Part shown: one piece after another, positions 16,763 through 26,662 of the stretch
Numbering within the stretch: the first letter of the stretch is position 1
Layout: each line of letters opens with the position of its first letter
From: Paraburkholderia sp. HP33-1
GTDB taxonomy: Bacteria; Pseudomonadota; Gammaproteobacteria; Burkholderiales; Burkholderiaceae
Reading direction: 5' to 3'
Assembly: GCF_021390595.1 (NCBI RefSeq)
Contig: NZ_JAJEJR010000002.1
Coordinates: forward strand, 62,001-126,000
Length of the DNA stretch: 64,000 bases
Program-made: the position numbers and the translations under genes
The notes under the pieces: model-generated
Told to the model about the DNA's origin: nothing
What the model saw: the letters and a program-made list of their open reading frames with translations, nothing else
The model's database searches: none

Positions 16763-17707
16763 TCAAGTTGCCGGCCTGACGCTGCGCCGCGAAAACAGGA
16801 GGTGAGCCTCTCCAGTGACGCCCTGGCCATCGAGGATCCGTTCAACGCGGGCGCGAACTCTATCGCAGTCGTCAACGGTGAAGCTCTCTATGCTCGCGGG
16901 TATCGTCACCTCAACGAAGATCTCCCAGCGGTTAGCGACGCGAACCAGACGGAGCAAGCAAGGAAAGTCGCCCAGATCTTGTAAAGCGGAGCGAATCGCC
17001 GTTTCGATCGGTGCTCTTTGTTCTGCGTCGGGAGCCTTTGCCAGAAGCTCTGAAAGCGCGTCTTTCCCCATTGAATACGGTACGCCGATCGAGAGCAGCA
17101 CGAGAAGCGTCACAAAGGTGGAATCTGCATAGCGCGCGGCTGTTGCAAAACCGAAGGACTGCAGCATCAGCGCGCCCGCGAAGGAAAGCACGAGGCAACC
17201 GGATATGGCCGCATTGATTGACCACGTCGTCAGGTCGGCCCGTAAAAGCTCGTTTTGGGTTTGTCGATGTATGCGCCGGATGATCAGGGCCGCCGTCGCG
17301 CATGCGACTGCCGAAAACGCAGCGAAGGCCATCGCTTCGGCGAAGGGGACGTCATTGCCTCCCGATAACATCGCGGCGATTGCGTACCATAGGGCGATCA
17401 GTGATACGCCGGCAATCAGCAGGCTCTTGATCATGTTCACAAGCGGCACGAAGTAGGCATATCCATAAGGAAAGCTGGGATTGGACGGCTGCCGGAGAAG
17501 CTTTGAAACGTGCAGCGTGAATGCCGCAGCGACTGCGAAGACGGCGTTGAACATGCCATCGAGAAGGATCGCCTGCGATCCGGTGAAGACGGCAACCGTT
17601 AGCGCGATGCCGGCCATCAAGAGGGTGATCGCGAGCGAAACAATGAAACCGGCGCGCTCCGATGAGGCGTTGGAACGCGACGTCAACTTCCGGTCGACTC
17701 GACTCAT
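16763..17707 (-). CDS. CDF-like cation transporter with altered metal site
   Basis: The 314-residue membrane protein has CDF architecture: six hydrophobic helices (AGFIVSLAITLLMAGIALTV, LIALWYAIAAML and others) and a C-terminal cytoplasmic domain of about 90 residues. TM2 carries GSQAILLDGMFNAVFAV, where canonical CDFs have DxxxD, so the second Asp is Asn. TM5 carries RADLTTWSINAA, where HxxxD is expected, with Thr and Asn in those places. I infer transport of a divalent cation with unusual selectivity, or another ion. ATG 17707 follows GGAGGG closely; an extension to 17749 is unsupported. It is convergent with tadG. Confidence 0.75.
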   Translation of the reverse strand: MSRVDRKLTSRSNASSERAGFIVSLAITLLMAGIALTVAVFTGSQAILLDGMFNAVFAVAAAFTLHVSKLLRQPSNPSFPYGYAYFVPLVNMIKSLLIAGVSLIALWYAIAAMLSGGNDVPFAEAMAFAAFSAVACATAALIIRRIHRQTQNELLRADLTTWSINAAISGCLVLSFAGALMLQSFGFATAARYADSTFVTLLVLLSIGVPYSMGKDALSELLAKAPDAEQRAPIETAIRSALQDLGDFPCLLRLVRVANRWEIFVEVTIPASIESFTVDDCDRVRARVERILDGQGVTGEAHLLFSRRSVRPAT

Positions 17708-18017
17708 TGTTCCCTCCTTCTCACGAAGCGGACAACTCGAACCGCTCACTTACCACTCTGGGCGATTTTATCCATGATTCACCCGTTCAGTTGTTGGGGA
17801 AATGACGCGCAGGCGTTAAGTGAACAACTGCGTTCCAGTGAACGCTCGCCTACCCGCCAGCGCGCCAGGCGCTGGCCAACAGAACAAGAAATCCCCCCGT
17901 GCGCGGCGTGCATATAAATCTTCTAGAGCGGCGCGTTTTAGAACTCGAACGCGCGCACCCAATGCCCCGCCCGGAGTCGCGATCGCGTCAAACGTAGCCC
18001 GACGGAAGATCGGCAAG
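17708..18017. other. Intergenic region between a DUF3224 gene and the CDF-like gene
   Basis: About 310 bases lie between the start of the CDF-like gene and the end of the DUF3224 gene. The first 20 bases hold the GGAGGG ribosome site of the CDF gene. I see no gene, repeat or clear terminator in the remainder, and no promoter I would commit to. Confidence 0.5.
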
Positions 18018-18422
18018 TCAATCGCCGGGCAGACGATAAGCAAACTCATACGTATGCGCGCCGTCGACGAGTTCTATCCTGAACTCGCCTTCGATGCCGC
18101 TCAGCTCTTCCGTGCCCGAATCCGGCACGACGCTCACCGCCAGCGACGCAGCGCCGCGATTCATCACGCCGATGTGCTGCAGCACGAACGTGCCGCGCTT
18201 GCCCGCGAGCGTGCCGGTGACCTGTTCGAGCGCGACATAGCCAGCCGAGCCTTTGACGCTCGTCATCGCGCTCAACATTTGCCCTTGGGTGGTCGCCGCG
18301 AGATCGCCGGAGATCTGTTTGTCGATCGACATGCGGCCGAGTTTCGATTCGGCGTCGGCGTTTTCGAATGGCATCGGTTGAAGCGCGACGATGAAGGTGC
18401 CTTTTGCAATGTGGTCAGTCAT
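18018..18422 (-). CDS. DUF3224 domain protein
   Basis: The 134-residue protein fits DUF3224: an N-terminal strand (KGTFIVALQPMPFE), SKLGRMSIDKQISGDLAATT in the middle, a KGSAGYVALEQVTGTLAGKRG block and FVLQHIGVMNRGAASLAVSV, ending GEFRIELVDGAHTYEFAY. This is a small beta-barrel family of unknown role in soil bacteria. ATG 18422 is preceded by an AGGAGG site. It sits alone between a LysR gene and the CDF gene, on the same strand as both. Confidence 0.75.
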   Translation of the reverse strand: MTDHIAKGTFIVALQPMPFENADAESKLGRMSIDKQISGDLAATTQGQMLSAMTSVKGSAGYVALEQVTGTLAGKRGTFVLQHIGVMNRGAASLAVSVVPDSGTEELSGIEGEFRIELVDGAHTYEFAYRLPGD

Positions 18423-18492
18423 CGGGATTTCCTCCTGGCTTGAACGGGCAACGGCGAAGCGTGACGTTTCCTAAACGTAGCACACGCCGCTG

Positions 18493-19443
18493 TCAGGACG
18501 CTGCATGCGCAGTGCGATCACCCGTGCCGAACGCATCCGCAAACTCGCGCTTCAACCATGCGAGCGCCGGGTCCCGATCGTGAGCCGCCGTCCACATCAG
18601 CGAAACCTCGTAGCGCGGTACCTCGAATGGCAGCGGACTCAGCGCAAGACCGAGCGTATCGCGCCATACACGGCCGATGAACTCTGGCACCGTAGCGATC
18701 GCCGACGTGCGTTGCACGATGAACGGGGTCGTTGCGAAGTTTGGGCTCGAAAACACGACCTCGCGCTTAAGTCCCTGCATCTCGAGTCGTTCATCGATGA
18801 AGCCGCGCAGCTCGGCGCTGAACGAAGTCAGTACATGACGGTGACGCAGAAACTCGTCCATCGACAGATGCTTGCGGCGCGTCCTGACGAACTGGGGGTT
18901 GTAGACGCTCACGAAGCGCCATGAAAACAGCGGCATGCGTCGCTGCCACGGCACGCATTCGCGGAATACGCCGACCGCGAGTTCGATCGCGCCATCGTCG
19001 AGCATCGCGGCGGCGCGCGTCGAATCGGTGGAGCGCGCGATCAGCTTCACGCCGGGCGCCGTGTCGGCGAGGCGCGCCATGATGTCCGGCATCAACAGCA
19101 GTTCGAGCGAATCGCTGAGGCCGATACGGAACACCCGCTGCGCGCGTGCCGGATCGAAAACGGGAGGCTGGGTGAGCGCCTGATGCAGCGACTGCAGGAA
19201 CGGTTCGATCTGCCGCGCGAGTTCGAGCGCGCGCGGCGTCGGCGTCATGCCTTGCGGCGTGCGCACGAACAGCTCGTCGCCGAATGTTTCGCGCAAGCGT
19301 TTCAGCGCGCCGCTGACGGCCGGTTGCCCGAGAAAAAGCCGCTGCGCGGCACGCGTGACGCTGCGCTCCTCGAGCAGCGCGCGAAAGGTCAGCAGCAGGT
19401 TCAGGTCGAAGCGGCGAAAATCATTTTCAATGATGTTGGCCAT
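18493..19443 (-). CDS. LysR-family transcriptional regulator, divergent from an SDR gene
   Basis: The 316-residue protein has a LysR helix-turn-helix (FRRFDLNLLLTFRALLEERS, VTRAAQRLFLGQPAVSGALK) in the first 60 residues and a periplasmic-binding-like effector domain (PARAQRVFRIGLSDSLELLL and onward). ATG 19443 begins MANIIENDFRRFDLN, which gives the usual N-terminus; the open frame upstream is not LysR-like. It is divergent from the SDR gene with 82 bp between starts, so it probably controls that gene and itself. Confidence 0.85.
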   Translation of the reverse strand: MANIIENDFRRFDLNLLLTFRALLEERSVTRAAQRLFLGQPAVSGALKRLRETFGDELFVRTPQGMTPTPRALELARQIEPFLQSLHQALTQPPVFDPARAQRVFRIGLSDSLELLLMPDIMARLADTAPGVKLIARSTDSTRAAAMLDDGAIELAVGVFRECVPWQRRMPLFSWRFVSVYNPQFVRTRRKHLSMDEFLRHRHVLTSFSAELRGFIDERLEMQGLKREVVFSSPNFATTPFIVQRTSAIATVPEFIGRVWRDTLGLALSPLPFEVPRYEVSLMWTAAHDRDPALAWLKREFADAFGTGDRTAHAAS

Positions 19444-19525
19444 GACGCTAAACGATTTGAGTGATAGGCAGGTACCGCGCATTCTACTGCCACGGGGTCT
19501 TCCGTTCACTCTCAGGAGCAATGAC

Positions 19526-20245
19526 ATGGACTGGCAAAATCAGAAGGTCGTGGTGCTGGGTGGCTCGTCGGGTATCGGGCTGGCGACGGTGACGCGGCTG
19601 GCGGCGGCCGGCGCGAGCGTCGTCGCGGTGGGGCGCGACCGCGCCAGAATCGACGGTGCGTTGGGTGGCATCAGTGGGCGGGTGACGGGCGAAGCGCTTG
19701 ATTGCACTGATCGCCCGGCGCTCGAACGCTTCTTCGGCGGGCTCGGCCGGATCGATCATCTGGTGATGACGCTGTCCGGCGGCGAAGGCGCGGGGCCGTT
19801 TGCCGAACTCGATCTGGCGGCGCTGCGGCGCGGTTTCGAGGCCAAGTTCTGGCCGCAACTCGAAGCGGCGCAGAGCGCGCTGCCCGCACTGCGTCGTGAC
19901 GGCAGTCTGACGTTTCTGACCGCGATTTCCGCGCGTATCGCGAATCCGGGCACAGCAGGTTTGGGCGCGATCAACGGCGCGCTCGAAAGCATGATCGGCA
20001 CGCTGGCGCGCGAGCTTGCGCCGCTGCGCGTGAACGCGGTGTCGCCGGGAGTGATCGATACGCCCTGGTGGGACAGGTTTCCCGCGAGCGTGAAGAGCGA
20101 GCTGTTTCGTCAGCAGAGCGAAACGCTACCGGTGCGGCGCGTCGGCCAGGCCGCTGATGTCGCGCACGCGCTGCAGTTTCTGCTGGAGAACACGTTCATG
20201 ACCGGGGCGGTGATTGAATGTGATGGGGGGCTCCGGCTGCTGTGA
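19526..20245 (+). CDS. SDR-family protein lacking the catalytic Tyr-Lys
   Basis: The 239-residue protein has the nucleotide-binding motif VVVLGGSSGIGLATVTRL (TGxxxGxG type) at residues 8-25 and the C-terminal LRVNAVSPGVIDTPWW. The active-site Ser is present (LTAISARI), but the expected YxxxK reads GLGAINGALE, so both Tyr and Lys are gone. I recall a small group of SDRs (like the PRK07041 set) with the same change. It may bind NAD(P)H without classical dehydrogenase activity. The gene is divergent from a LysR gene. ATG 19526 follows AGGAG. Confidence 0.8.
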   Translation: MDWQNQKVVVLGGSSGIGLATVTRLAAAGASVVAVGRDRARIDGALGGISGRVTGEALDCTDRPALERFFGGLGRIDHLVMTLSGGEGAGPFAELDLAALRRGFEAKFWPQLEAAQSALPALRRDGSLTFLTAISARIANPGTAGLGAINGALESMIGTLARELAPLRVNAVSPGVIDTPWWDRFPASVKSELFRQQSETLPVRRVGQAADVAHALQFLLENTFMTGAVIECDGGLRLL

Positions 20246-20277
20246 AGCACCAGGACGGGAATGGGTCGACCGCTCTT

Positions 20278-21522
20278 TCAGGCGGCCTCGCGGCCAGCGG
20301 GCACCGCACCCGCGGGCTGTACATGCGCGAGATGGCGCAGCAGCTTCGTCACCATCGCGACGACGACGAACGCGATGGCCACGAAGAACAACGCGAGCGG
20401 CGTGAGCACCTGCACCGACGCGAAGCCGGCGAGTCCCATCATCACGGACGACACCAGCAGCAGTGAGCAGCCGAGAATCGCGCTCGTCAGACCCGCGATG
20501 TGCGGGAACAGCGAGTTGCCCTTCGCCATCAGCGTCGGATACATTGCGCCGGAGCAGAAGCCCATCACGAGCACGGGCGTCGCAAGCGTCCACACCCGCA
20601 GGCCGACCGTCAGCGCGAGCAGCAGCATTGCAATCGACGCGGCCGCCATCAGCCGCGCGCCGATGCGCAGCCGTTGCTCGGCGCTAGGCAACCCCGGACG
20701 GTGCAGGCGATTCGACAGGCCGCCAAGGAAGTACATCATGCCGATGCCGAGCGCGAGGTAGCCGAAGAATGTCGGCGGCTTGTGCAGCGTGTTCTGCACC
20801 ATGAACGGCCCGACGATGTTGAAGACGAGCAGGATGCTGTAGCACAGACCCTGCGCAAGAAAACAGCTCTGGAACACGGGGCTCGCGAACACCTTGCGGG
20901 CGTTCGCGGCCAGTGTGCGCGGTTCGAGATGCACGGGCTTGGGCAACGTCTCGCGATAACGCCACAGCAGCGCCCACATCACGAGCGAATAGATCAGCAG
21001 GAATACGAGGCATGCGCGCCAGCTGAACGCCGTTTGCAGATGCGCGCCGATTACCGGCGCGACGATCGGCGCGAGCCCCCACGCGATCGACATGTACGTG
21101 AACGCGTGCAGCAACGACTGGCCCACGAACGAATCGGTGATGATCGCCTTCGCGAGCAGGTTCGTGCTCGCGATGCCGAAGCCCTGCAGCGCGCGGGCAA
21201 GGATGAACGTCTCCAGATTGGGCGCCGCGAGCGACAGCAGGCAACCGACCGTATAGACGCTAAGGCCGAACGCGAGCACGCGCTTGCGGCCGTACGCGTC
21301 GGCGATCGGGCCGAAGATCAGCTGGCCGAACGCGTAGGCGACCATGTAGACGGTGACGCTGGTCTGGATCGCTTGCGGCGAAGTGCCGAAGTAGCGCGCC
21401 ATCGCGGGCAGCGCGGGCACGTAGATGTCGATAGCGAGCTGTCCGGCGGACGCGAATAGGCAGACCAGGAATAGCAGGAAGCGAGGCGAGTTTGGAGCGG
21501 AGTCGGCGGAAGCGGGGGTCAT
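20278..21522 (-). CDS. Bcr/CflA-type multidrug MFS transporter
   Basis: The 414-residue protein has 12 hydrophobic segments. The first helix pair reads AGQLAIDIYVPALPAMARYF, and the MFS motif A is FGPIADAYGRKRVLAFG at the TM2-TM3 loop. Members with TSPQAIQTSVTVYMVAYAFG belong to the Bcr/CflA drug-efflux family, which exports bicyclomycin, chloramphenicol and similar compounds across the inner membrane by proton exchange. I took ATG 21522; a second start at 21558 is equally open and neither has a clear ribosome site. The gene ends 32 bp from the SDR stop, in convergent orientation. Confidence 0.82.
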   Translation of the reverse strand: MTPASADSAPNSPRFLLFLVCLFASAGQLAIDIYVPALPAMARYFGTSPQAIQTSVTVYMVAYAFGQLIFGPIADAYGRKRVLAFGLSVYTVGCLLSLAAPNLETFILARALQGFGIASTNLLAKAIITDSFVGQSLLHAFTYMSIAWGLAPIVAPVIGAHLQTAFSWRACLVFLLIYSLVMWALLWRYRETLPKPVHLEPRTLAANARKVFASPVFQSCFLAQGLCYSILLVFNIVGPFMVQNTLHKPPTFFGYLALGIGMMYFLGGLSNRLHRPGLPSAEQRLRIGARLMAAASIAMLLLALTVGLRVWTLATPVLVMGFCSGAMYPTLMAKGNSLFPHIAGLTSAILGCSLLLVSSVMMGLAGFASVQVLTPLALFFVAIAFVVVAMVTKLLRHLAHVQPAGAVPAGREAA

Positions 21523-21752
21523 CAGTGCATCGAAAGGGAATTCTGGCGGCGCGGGCATCCGTGCGTTCGGATGTCGAACGGAAAAGGCGTGGATGCCGCG
21601 ACATTGTCGCCGCGTATTGTGCCCGTGGTCCGGCGGGAAGTGGGATTTTCCCTGGTGGGGGTGTGGAATGGCGGGGCCGGCGTGGGTGGTTCGCGGGTCG
21701 ACGGATTGGCGGAACGCGCCGCGAACCCGCCGCTAACGCGCATCAACCTCGC

Positions 21753-22037
21753 TCATTTCGCGCAGTCCTGGATCGACTGCAGCAACGCGCCCTGATCCGC
21801 CGGATCCTGGAAGAACGCGACGAAGCTCGCATGCGCATCGTTTGCGATCCGGCCGGAGCAGTCCTTGCTCTTCAGCGGGGGGCGAGATGCCGTCCAGATC
21901 ATCGCCATGACGGCGAAGGCCATCACGACACCCGTAAACACGAGCCCGAGCAGTAACGACCTGGCGTCGTCCGAGATTGTGTCCAGCCGATCCGAAGCCT
22001 GCCGCGACTGGCAACCCCGTGTCGAAGATGAGTTCAT
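21753..22037 (-). CDS. Small hypothetical membrane protein
   Basis: This 94-residue protein has one clear transmembrane helix (LLLGLVFTGVVMAFAVMAMIW) near residues 29-49, an N-terminal cytoplasmic segment and a C-terminal domain with two cysteines (KSKDCSGRI, SIQDCAK) that would face the periplasm and could form a disulfide. It lies between an MFS gene and a LysR gene and matches no family I recognise. The call rests on the helix and the cysteine pair, so it could be spurious. Confidence 0.5.
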   Translation of the reverse strand: MNSSSTRGCQSRQASDRLDTISDDARSLLLGLVFTGVVMAFAVMAMIWTASRPPLKSKDCSGRIANDAHASFVAFFQDPADQGALLQSIQDCAK

Positions 22038-22159
22038 GCCGATGGCCCCCGATAGTCGGCGTCAAAAAACCAGCGCCACCATCTTCCATCTGCACGTAAG
22101 ATTGGAAAAGTTGAGTTTACTGACCACCTGATTCAGCTTTTCTGACCGACGCGATTCCG

Positions 22160-23044
22160 ATGAGAGAGATCAGTCTCGACCGCTTGCGCACTCTCGTTGT
22201 CGTTGCCGACCTCGGCTCCTTCGCCGAGGCCGCTCGCGTTCTGCATCTCGCGCCGCCCACAGTCAGTCTGCACATCGCGGATCTGGAGAGCCGCGTCGGC
22301 GCGCCGCTGTTGTCGCGCAAACGCGGTCAGGTGCGGGCCTCGGCGATCGGTGAGACGCTGGTGGCCTATGCACGTCAGTTGCTGGCCGGTGCCGAGCAGG
22401 CATTGGAAGACGTGCGGCGGCAGGTGGAAGGGCTCGGTGGGCGCGTTCGGCTCGGCGCTTCCACCGCGGCCATCGCGAATCTGCTGCCGCAGTCCCTGGA
22501 ACGACTGGCCGCGGAGCATCCCGGAATCGATGTGCAAATCGCCGTGCAGACCTCGCAGGAAACGCTGATGCGACTCGCGGAGGAATCGCTCGATGTGGGC
22601 ATCGTGGCGCTGCCGCAAGCGCCGATACGTGGGCTATCTATCGAAAAATGGCGCCGCGATCCTGTCGTTGCATTCATGCCGGCGGGCTGGACGTGTCCGG
22701 CGCGCATCACGCCGCAATGGATCGCCGCGAAGCCGCTGATCCTGAGCGACGCCAGCACGCGGCTTTCCCGTTTGACGACGGAGTGGTTCAGCGCGGCGGG
22801 GCAGCACCCCACGCCGCGCATCCAGCTCAACTACACGGAGGCGATCAAGAGCCTCGTGGCCGCGGGATACGGCGCCGCACTACTGCCACAGGAAGCGAGC
22901 CGCGCACCGGCCGACGCGCGCATCGTCACCCGTGCACTGCGCCCGGCGCTATGGCGGCAGCTGGGCCTTGCCTATCGCGCGGGGACGGTGGAGCGTCCGA
23001 CTCAGTATGTGCTCGACGTATTGCGAAGTTTGCGATTGAGCTAG
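22160..23044 (+). CDS. LysR-family transcriptional regulator
   Basis: The 294-residue protein has a winged-helix N-terminus (ISLDRLRTLVVVADLGSFAE, APPTVSLHIADLESRVGAPL) and the LysR substrate-binding domain (GGRVRLGASTAAIANLLPQS). It reads toward the convergent GST gene with 9 bp between the stops. Its target is not evident: the upstream neighbour on the other strand is the small membrane protein, 122 bp away. Confidence 0.85.
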   Translation: MREISLDRLRTLVVVADLGSFAEAARVLHLAPPTVSLHIADLESRVGAPLLSRKRGQVRASAIGETLVAYARQLLAGAEQALEDVRRQVEGLGGRVRLGASTAAIANLLPQSLERLAAEHPGIDVQIAVQTSQETLMRLAEESLDVGIVALPQAPIRGLSIEKWRRDPVVAFMPAGWTCPARITPQWIAAKPLILSDASTRLSRLTTEWFSAAGQHPTPRIQLNYTEAIKSLVAAGYGAALLPQEASRAPADARIVTRALRPALWRQLGLAYRAGTVERPTQYVLDVLRSLRLS

Positions 23045-23053
23045 CGAGCCATA

Positions 23054-23698
23054 CTACGTCGCTGCCGCTTTCCGTCTGTCCTGCTCCTCGCGAAAGAGCG
23101 CGAACTCTTCCGCCAGCGCTTTTGCAACAGAAGCCCTGCGCGTGATTCGTTCGTAGTACTGCTGGACAGATGGCCACTGTGCAAGCTCGACGCCGGCATA
23201 GCTTGCCCAGGTCAGCACAGGAACCAGATAAGCGTCCGCCACTGAGAACCGCTCCAGCACAAACTCGCGGTCGCGCAAGTGTTGCTCGAGCAGATCCAAC
23301 CGCAGCGCCACCTTTTCGCGCGTATAGCTATGAACGTCGGCGGGCGCGAGCGGATCGAGCAGCGGCACGAACAGAGCCTTATGCAACTCCGTGCTGATGA
23401 ACCCGAGCCACTCCTGCAATTTCGCGCGTTCGGCCGTACCGGGCTGCGGCGCGAGCGCGGCTGCTGGAAATGCGTCGGCCACGTACGGCAGGACCGCCGT
23501 GTTTTCCCTGAGCAGCCAGCCGTCGTCGGTACGAAGCACGGGCACCTGGCCTAGCGGATTGATCGGATAGAAATCGGAGCCGTCGCGCAGCCGCTTCGAT
23601 TTCGTGTCGACTTCGATAAAACGCGCGTCGGCTCCGGCCTCATAAAGCGAAATGCGCGTGGCGAGCGAACACGCGAGCGGCGAAAAATAAAGCTCCAT
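23054..23698 (-). CDS. Glutathione S-transferase family protein
   Basis: The 214-residue protein has a thioredoxin-like N-terminal domain (MELYFSPLACSLATRISLYE, NPLGQVPVLRTDDGWLLREN, residues about 1-75) and an all-helical C-terminal domain. The cis-Pro in GQVPVL and the following glutathione-binding region are visible. It conjugates glutathione to electrophiles or isomerises them. It is divergent from a TetR-family gene across a 56-bp gap and is probably its target. Confidence 0.85.
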   Translation of the reverse strand: MELYFSPLACSLATRISLYEAGADARFIEVDTKSKRLRDGSDFYPINPLGQVPVLRTDDGWLLRENTAVLPYVADAFPAAALAPQPGTAERAKLQEWLGFISTELHKALFVPLLDPLAPADVHSYTREKVALRLDLLEQHLRDREFVLERFSVADAYLVPVLTWASYAGVELAQWPSVQQYYERITRRASVAKALAEEFALFREEQDRRKAAAT

Positions 23699-23730
23699 GC
23701 TGATGTCTCCGGTCGTTGGCGAAAGTGTTT

Positions 23731-23748
23731 TTGTACTATAGTGAACAA
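23731..23748. promoter_or_regulatory. Imperfect palindrome between GST and TetR genes
   Basis: TTGTACTATAGTGAACAA spans 23731-23748 between the divergent GST and TetR start codons. The outer TTGT/ACAA is perfect and the interior is only partly symmetric. A TetR dimer site here would repress both genes; also a -10-like TATAGT sits inside. This is a moderate inference. Confidence 0.4.
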
Positions 23749-23754
23749 AAATCG

Positions 23755-24453
23755 ATGACGCCAGAGAATTTTATGCATACCAGTACAAAAAGGGAAAAGC
23801 GCCCCCGTGGACGACCGCGCAACTACGATTCGCAACAGGCGTTGAACGATGCGCGCGACGCGTTCTGGCATGGCGGCTACTCGGGCACGTCGCTCGATGC
23901 GTTGAGCGAGGCGACCGGCATGAACCGGCCGAGCCTGTACGGCGCTTTCGGCGACAAGCACGCGCTGTATCTCGACACGCTGGATCGCTATATCGCGTTT
24001 GGCCGCGACACGATGAAAGCCGCGCTGCATGGCGATCGACCTCTCGCCGAGGCGTTGCTGGCCGTGTACGAAGGCGCGCTCGCGCTTTACCTTCCACCCG
24101 ACGAGGTGCCGCGCGGATGTTTTCTGATCGGGACGGCAGCGGTGGAATCGAGAGGGGATGCGCAAGTGCGCGGCAAGCTCGCGCAGGGCCTTGCCACGTT
24201 CGACGCCGAGTTCGAGCGACGGCTCGAACGCGCGCGAGCGCAAGGCGAGCTCGATGCGGCCGCGAGTCCCGCGCTGCTCGCCAAAGTCGCATCCGCGATT
24301 CTGCACAGCCTTGCACTGCGCTCGCGTGCGGGCGACTCGCGCGAGTCGCTGCGTGCGACGGCGCAGGCTGGCGTCGCGTTGATCTGCGGGACGCCAGCCA
24401 GGACACCAGCTAAAACGCGGCGCAAGTCTCATGACAAAAGCGCCGCGATCTAG
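23755..24453 (+). CDS. TetR-family transcriptional regulator
   Basis: The 232-residue protein starts with a basic arm (KREKRPRGRPRNYDSQQALN) and the TetR DNA-binding fold (DAFWHGGYSGTSLDALSEAT, MNRPSLYGAFGDKHALYLDT). The C-terminal domain is the COG1309 ligand-binding type (GCFLIGTAAVESRGDAQVRG). I chose ATG 23755; an internal ATG at 23773 is nearly as good, and open frame from TTG 23716 would cross the operator-like palindrome. It is divergent from the GST gene. Confidence 0.85.
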   Translation: MTPENFMHTSTKREKRPRGRPRNYDSQQALNDARDAFWHGGYSGTSLDALSEATGMNRPSLYGAFGDKHALYLDTLDRYIAFGRDTMKAALHGDRPLAEALLAVYEGALALYLPPDEVPRGCFLIGTAAVESRGDAQVRGKLAQGLATFDAEFERRLERARAQGELDAAASPALLAKVASAILHSLALRSRAGDSRESLRATAQAGVALICGTPARTPAKTRRKSHDKSAAI

Positions 24454-24459
24454 CACCGC

Positions 24460-25482
<1,023 letters not shown>

Positions 25483-25548
25483 TTAGGTTGCTGTGCGCGA
25501 CTCAACAATATCTCTATACTTGCATGAGGTATTGAATCGAATTCACAA

Positions 25549-26541
25549 ATGACGAATTCTCGACTGCCGCGCGCGGGCCTCGCCGAACTGACCGCCTTCA
25601 TTACGATCGCCGAACAGCGCAGCTTCAGCGCAGCCGCACGCGTGCTTGGGCTGTCGCCGTCGGCGCTGAGTCACGCGATGCGCAACATGGAGTCGCGCCT
25701 CGACGTGCGGCTCTTCAATCGCACCACACGCTCGGTCGCGTTGACGGAAGCCGGTGAGCAATTGTTACGGCGCGTGCGCCCGGCGCTCGCGGACCTCGAC
25801 GACGCGGTCGTGGAAGTCACGGCGGCGCGCAACAGGCCGTCAGGCACGATCCGCATCAGCGCTTCGGAGTCGTCGGCGAAGCAGCTCGTGCAGCACGTGC
25901 TGCCCGACTTTTTCACCTGCTATCCGGAGATTCACGTCGAGTTCGTCGTCGATTCGAGGCTCGTCGATATCGTCGCCGAAGGGCTCGATGCGGGCATCCG
26001 CGTGCTCGAGGACGTCCCGCGCGACATGATCGCGATCCGCTTCGGGCGCGACATGCGTTTCGGGGCGCTCGCGTCGCCCGAGTATCTCGCGCGCCATCCC
26101 GCGCCCAAGGCGCCGCACGATCTCATGCGGCACCGTTGCATCCGCTTTCGCTTCGAAAGCGGCACGCTGTACCGCTGGGATCTCACGCATCGCGGCAAGA
26201 GCGCGAGCATCGACGTCGACGGCCCGATGACGCTCGGCAATCTGAACCTGATGGTCGAAGCGGCGCTGGCCGGCATCGGCATCGCCTGGGTTCCGCTCGA
26301 TCATGTGGTCGAACATGTCGCGAGCGGCCGGCTCGTGCACTTGCTACCGGAGTGGAGCCCGACGTTCGCGGGCTTGTGCCTTTACTACCCGGCCAACCGT
26401 CATCCGCCGACCGCGCTGCGTTTGTTCGCCGACGCGGTGCGCGCGTGGGGCGAACGGCAGTTGAGCGATGAGCGAGGCAAGGGCGTGCGGCGTCCGTTGA
26501 AACGTGACGGTGCCGGAAGTCAAAGGTCCGAAACAAACTGA
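25549..26541 (+). CDS. LysR-family transcriptional regulator (AKR neighbour)
   Basis: The 330-residue protein has a LysR N-terminus (ELTAFITIAEQRSFSAAARV, SPSALSHAMRNMESRLDVRL) and an effector domain (SGTIRISASESSAKQLVQHV). Its start lies 105 bp from the divergent aldo/keto reductase gene, a common arrangement for AKR regulation by LysR proteins that sense the substrate. The C-terminal tail (LSDERGKGVRRPLKRDG) is longer than usual and basic. Confidence 0.83.
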   Translation: MTNSRLPRAGLAELTAFITIAEQRSFSAAARVLGLSPSALSHAMRNMESRLDVRLFNRTTRSVALTEAGEQLLRRVRPALADLDDAVVEVTAARNRPSGTIRISASESSAKQLVQHVLPDFFTCYPEIHVEFVVDSRLVDIVAEGLDAGIRVLEDVPRDMIAIRFGRDMRFGALASPEYLARHPAPKAPHDLMRHRCIRFRFESGTLYRWDLTHRGKSASIDVDGPMTLGNLNLMVEAALAGIGIAWVPLDHVVEHVASGRLVHLLPEWSPTFAGLCLYYPANRHPPTALRLFADAVRAWGERQLSDERGKGVRRPLKRDGAGSQRSETN

Positions 26542-26662
26542 AACAGGCAAGTTAAGCGGCTTGCGGAATAAAACGGCACACTTGGGCGTTAGCCCGATAC
26601 CGGCAGCGCGGATTTTTCAAACAGCTTTCGTGGCATTCATCGCCTTTGCGAACGGAACACCC

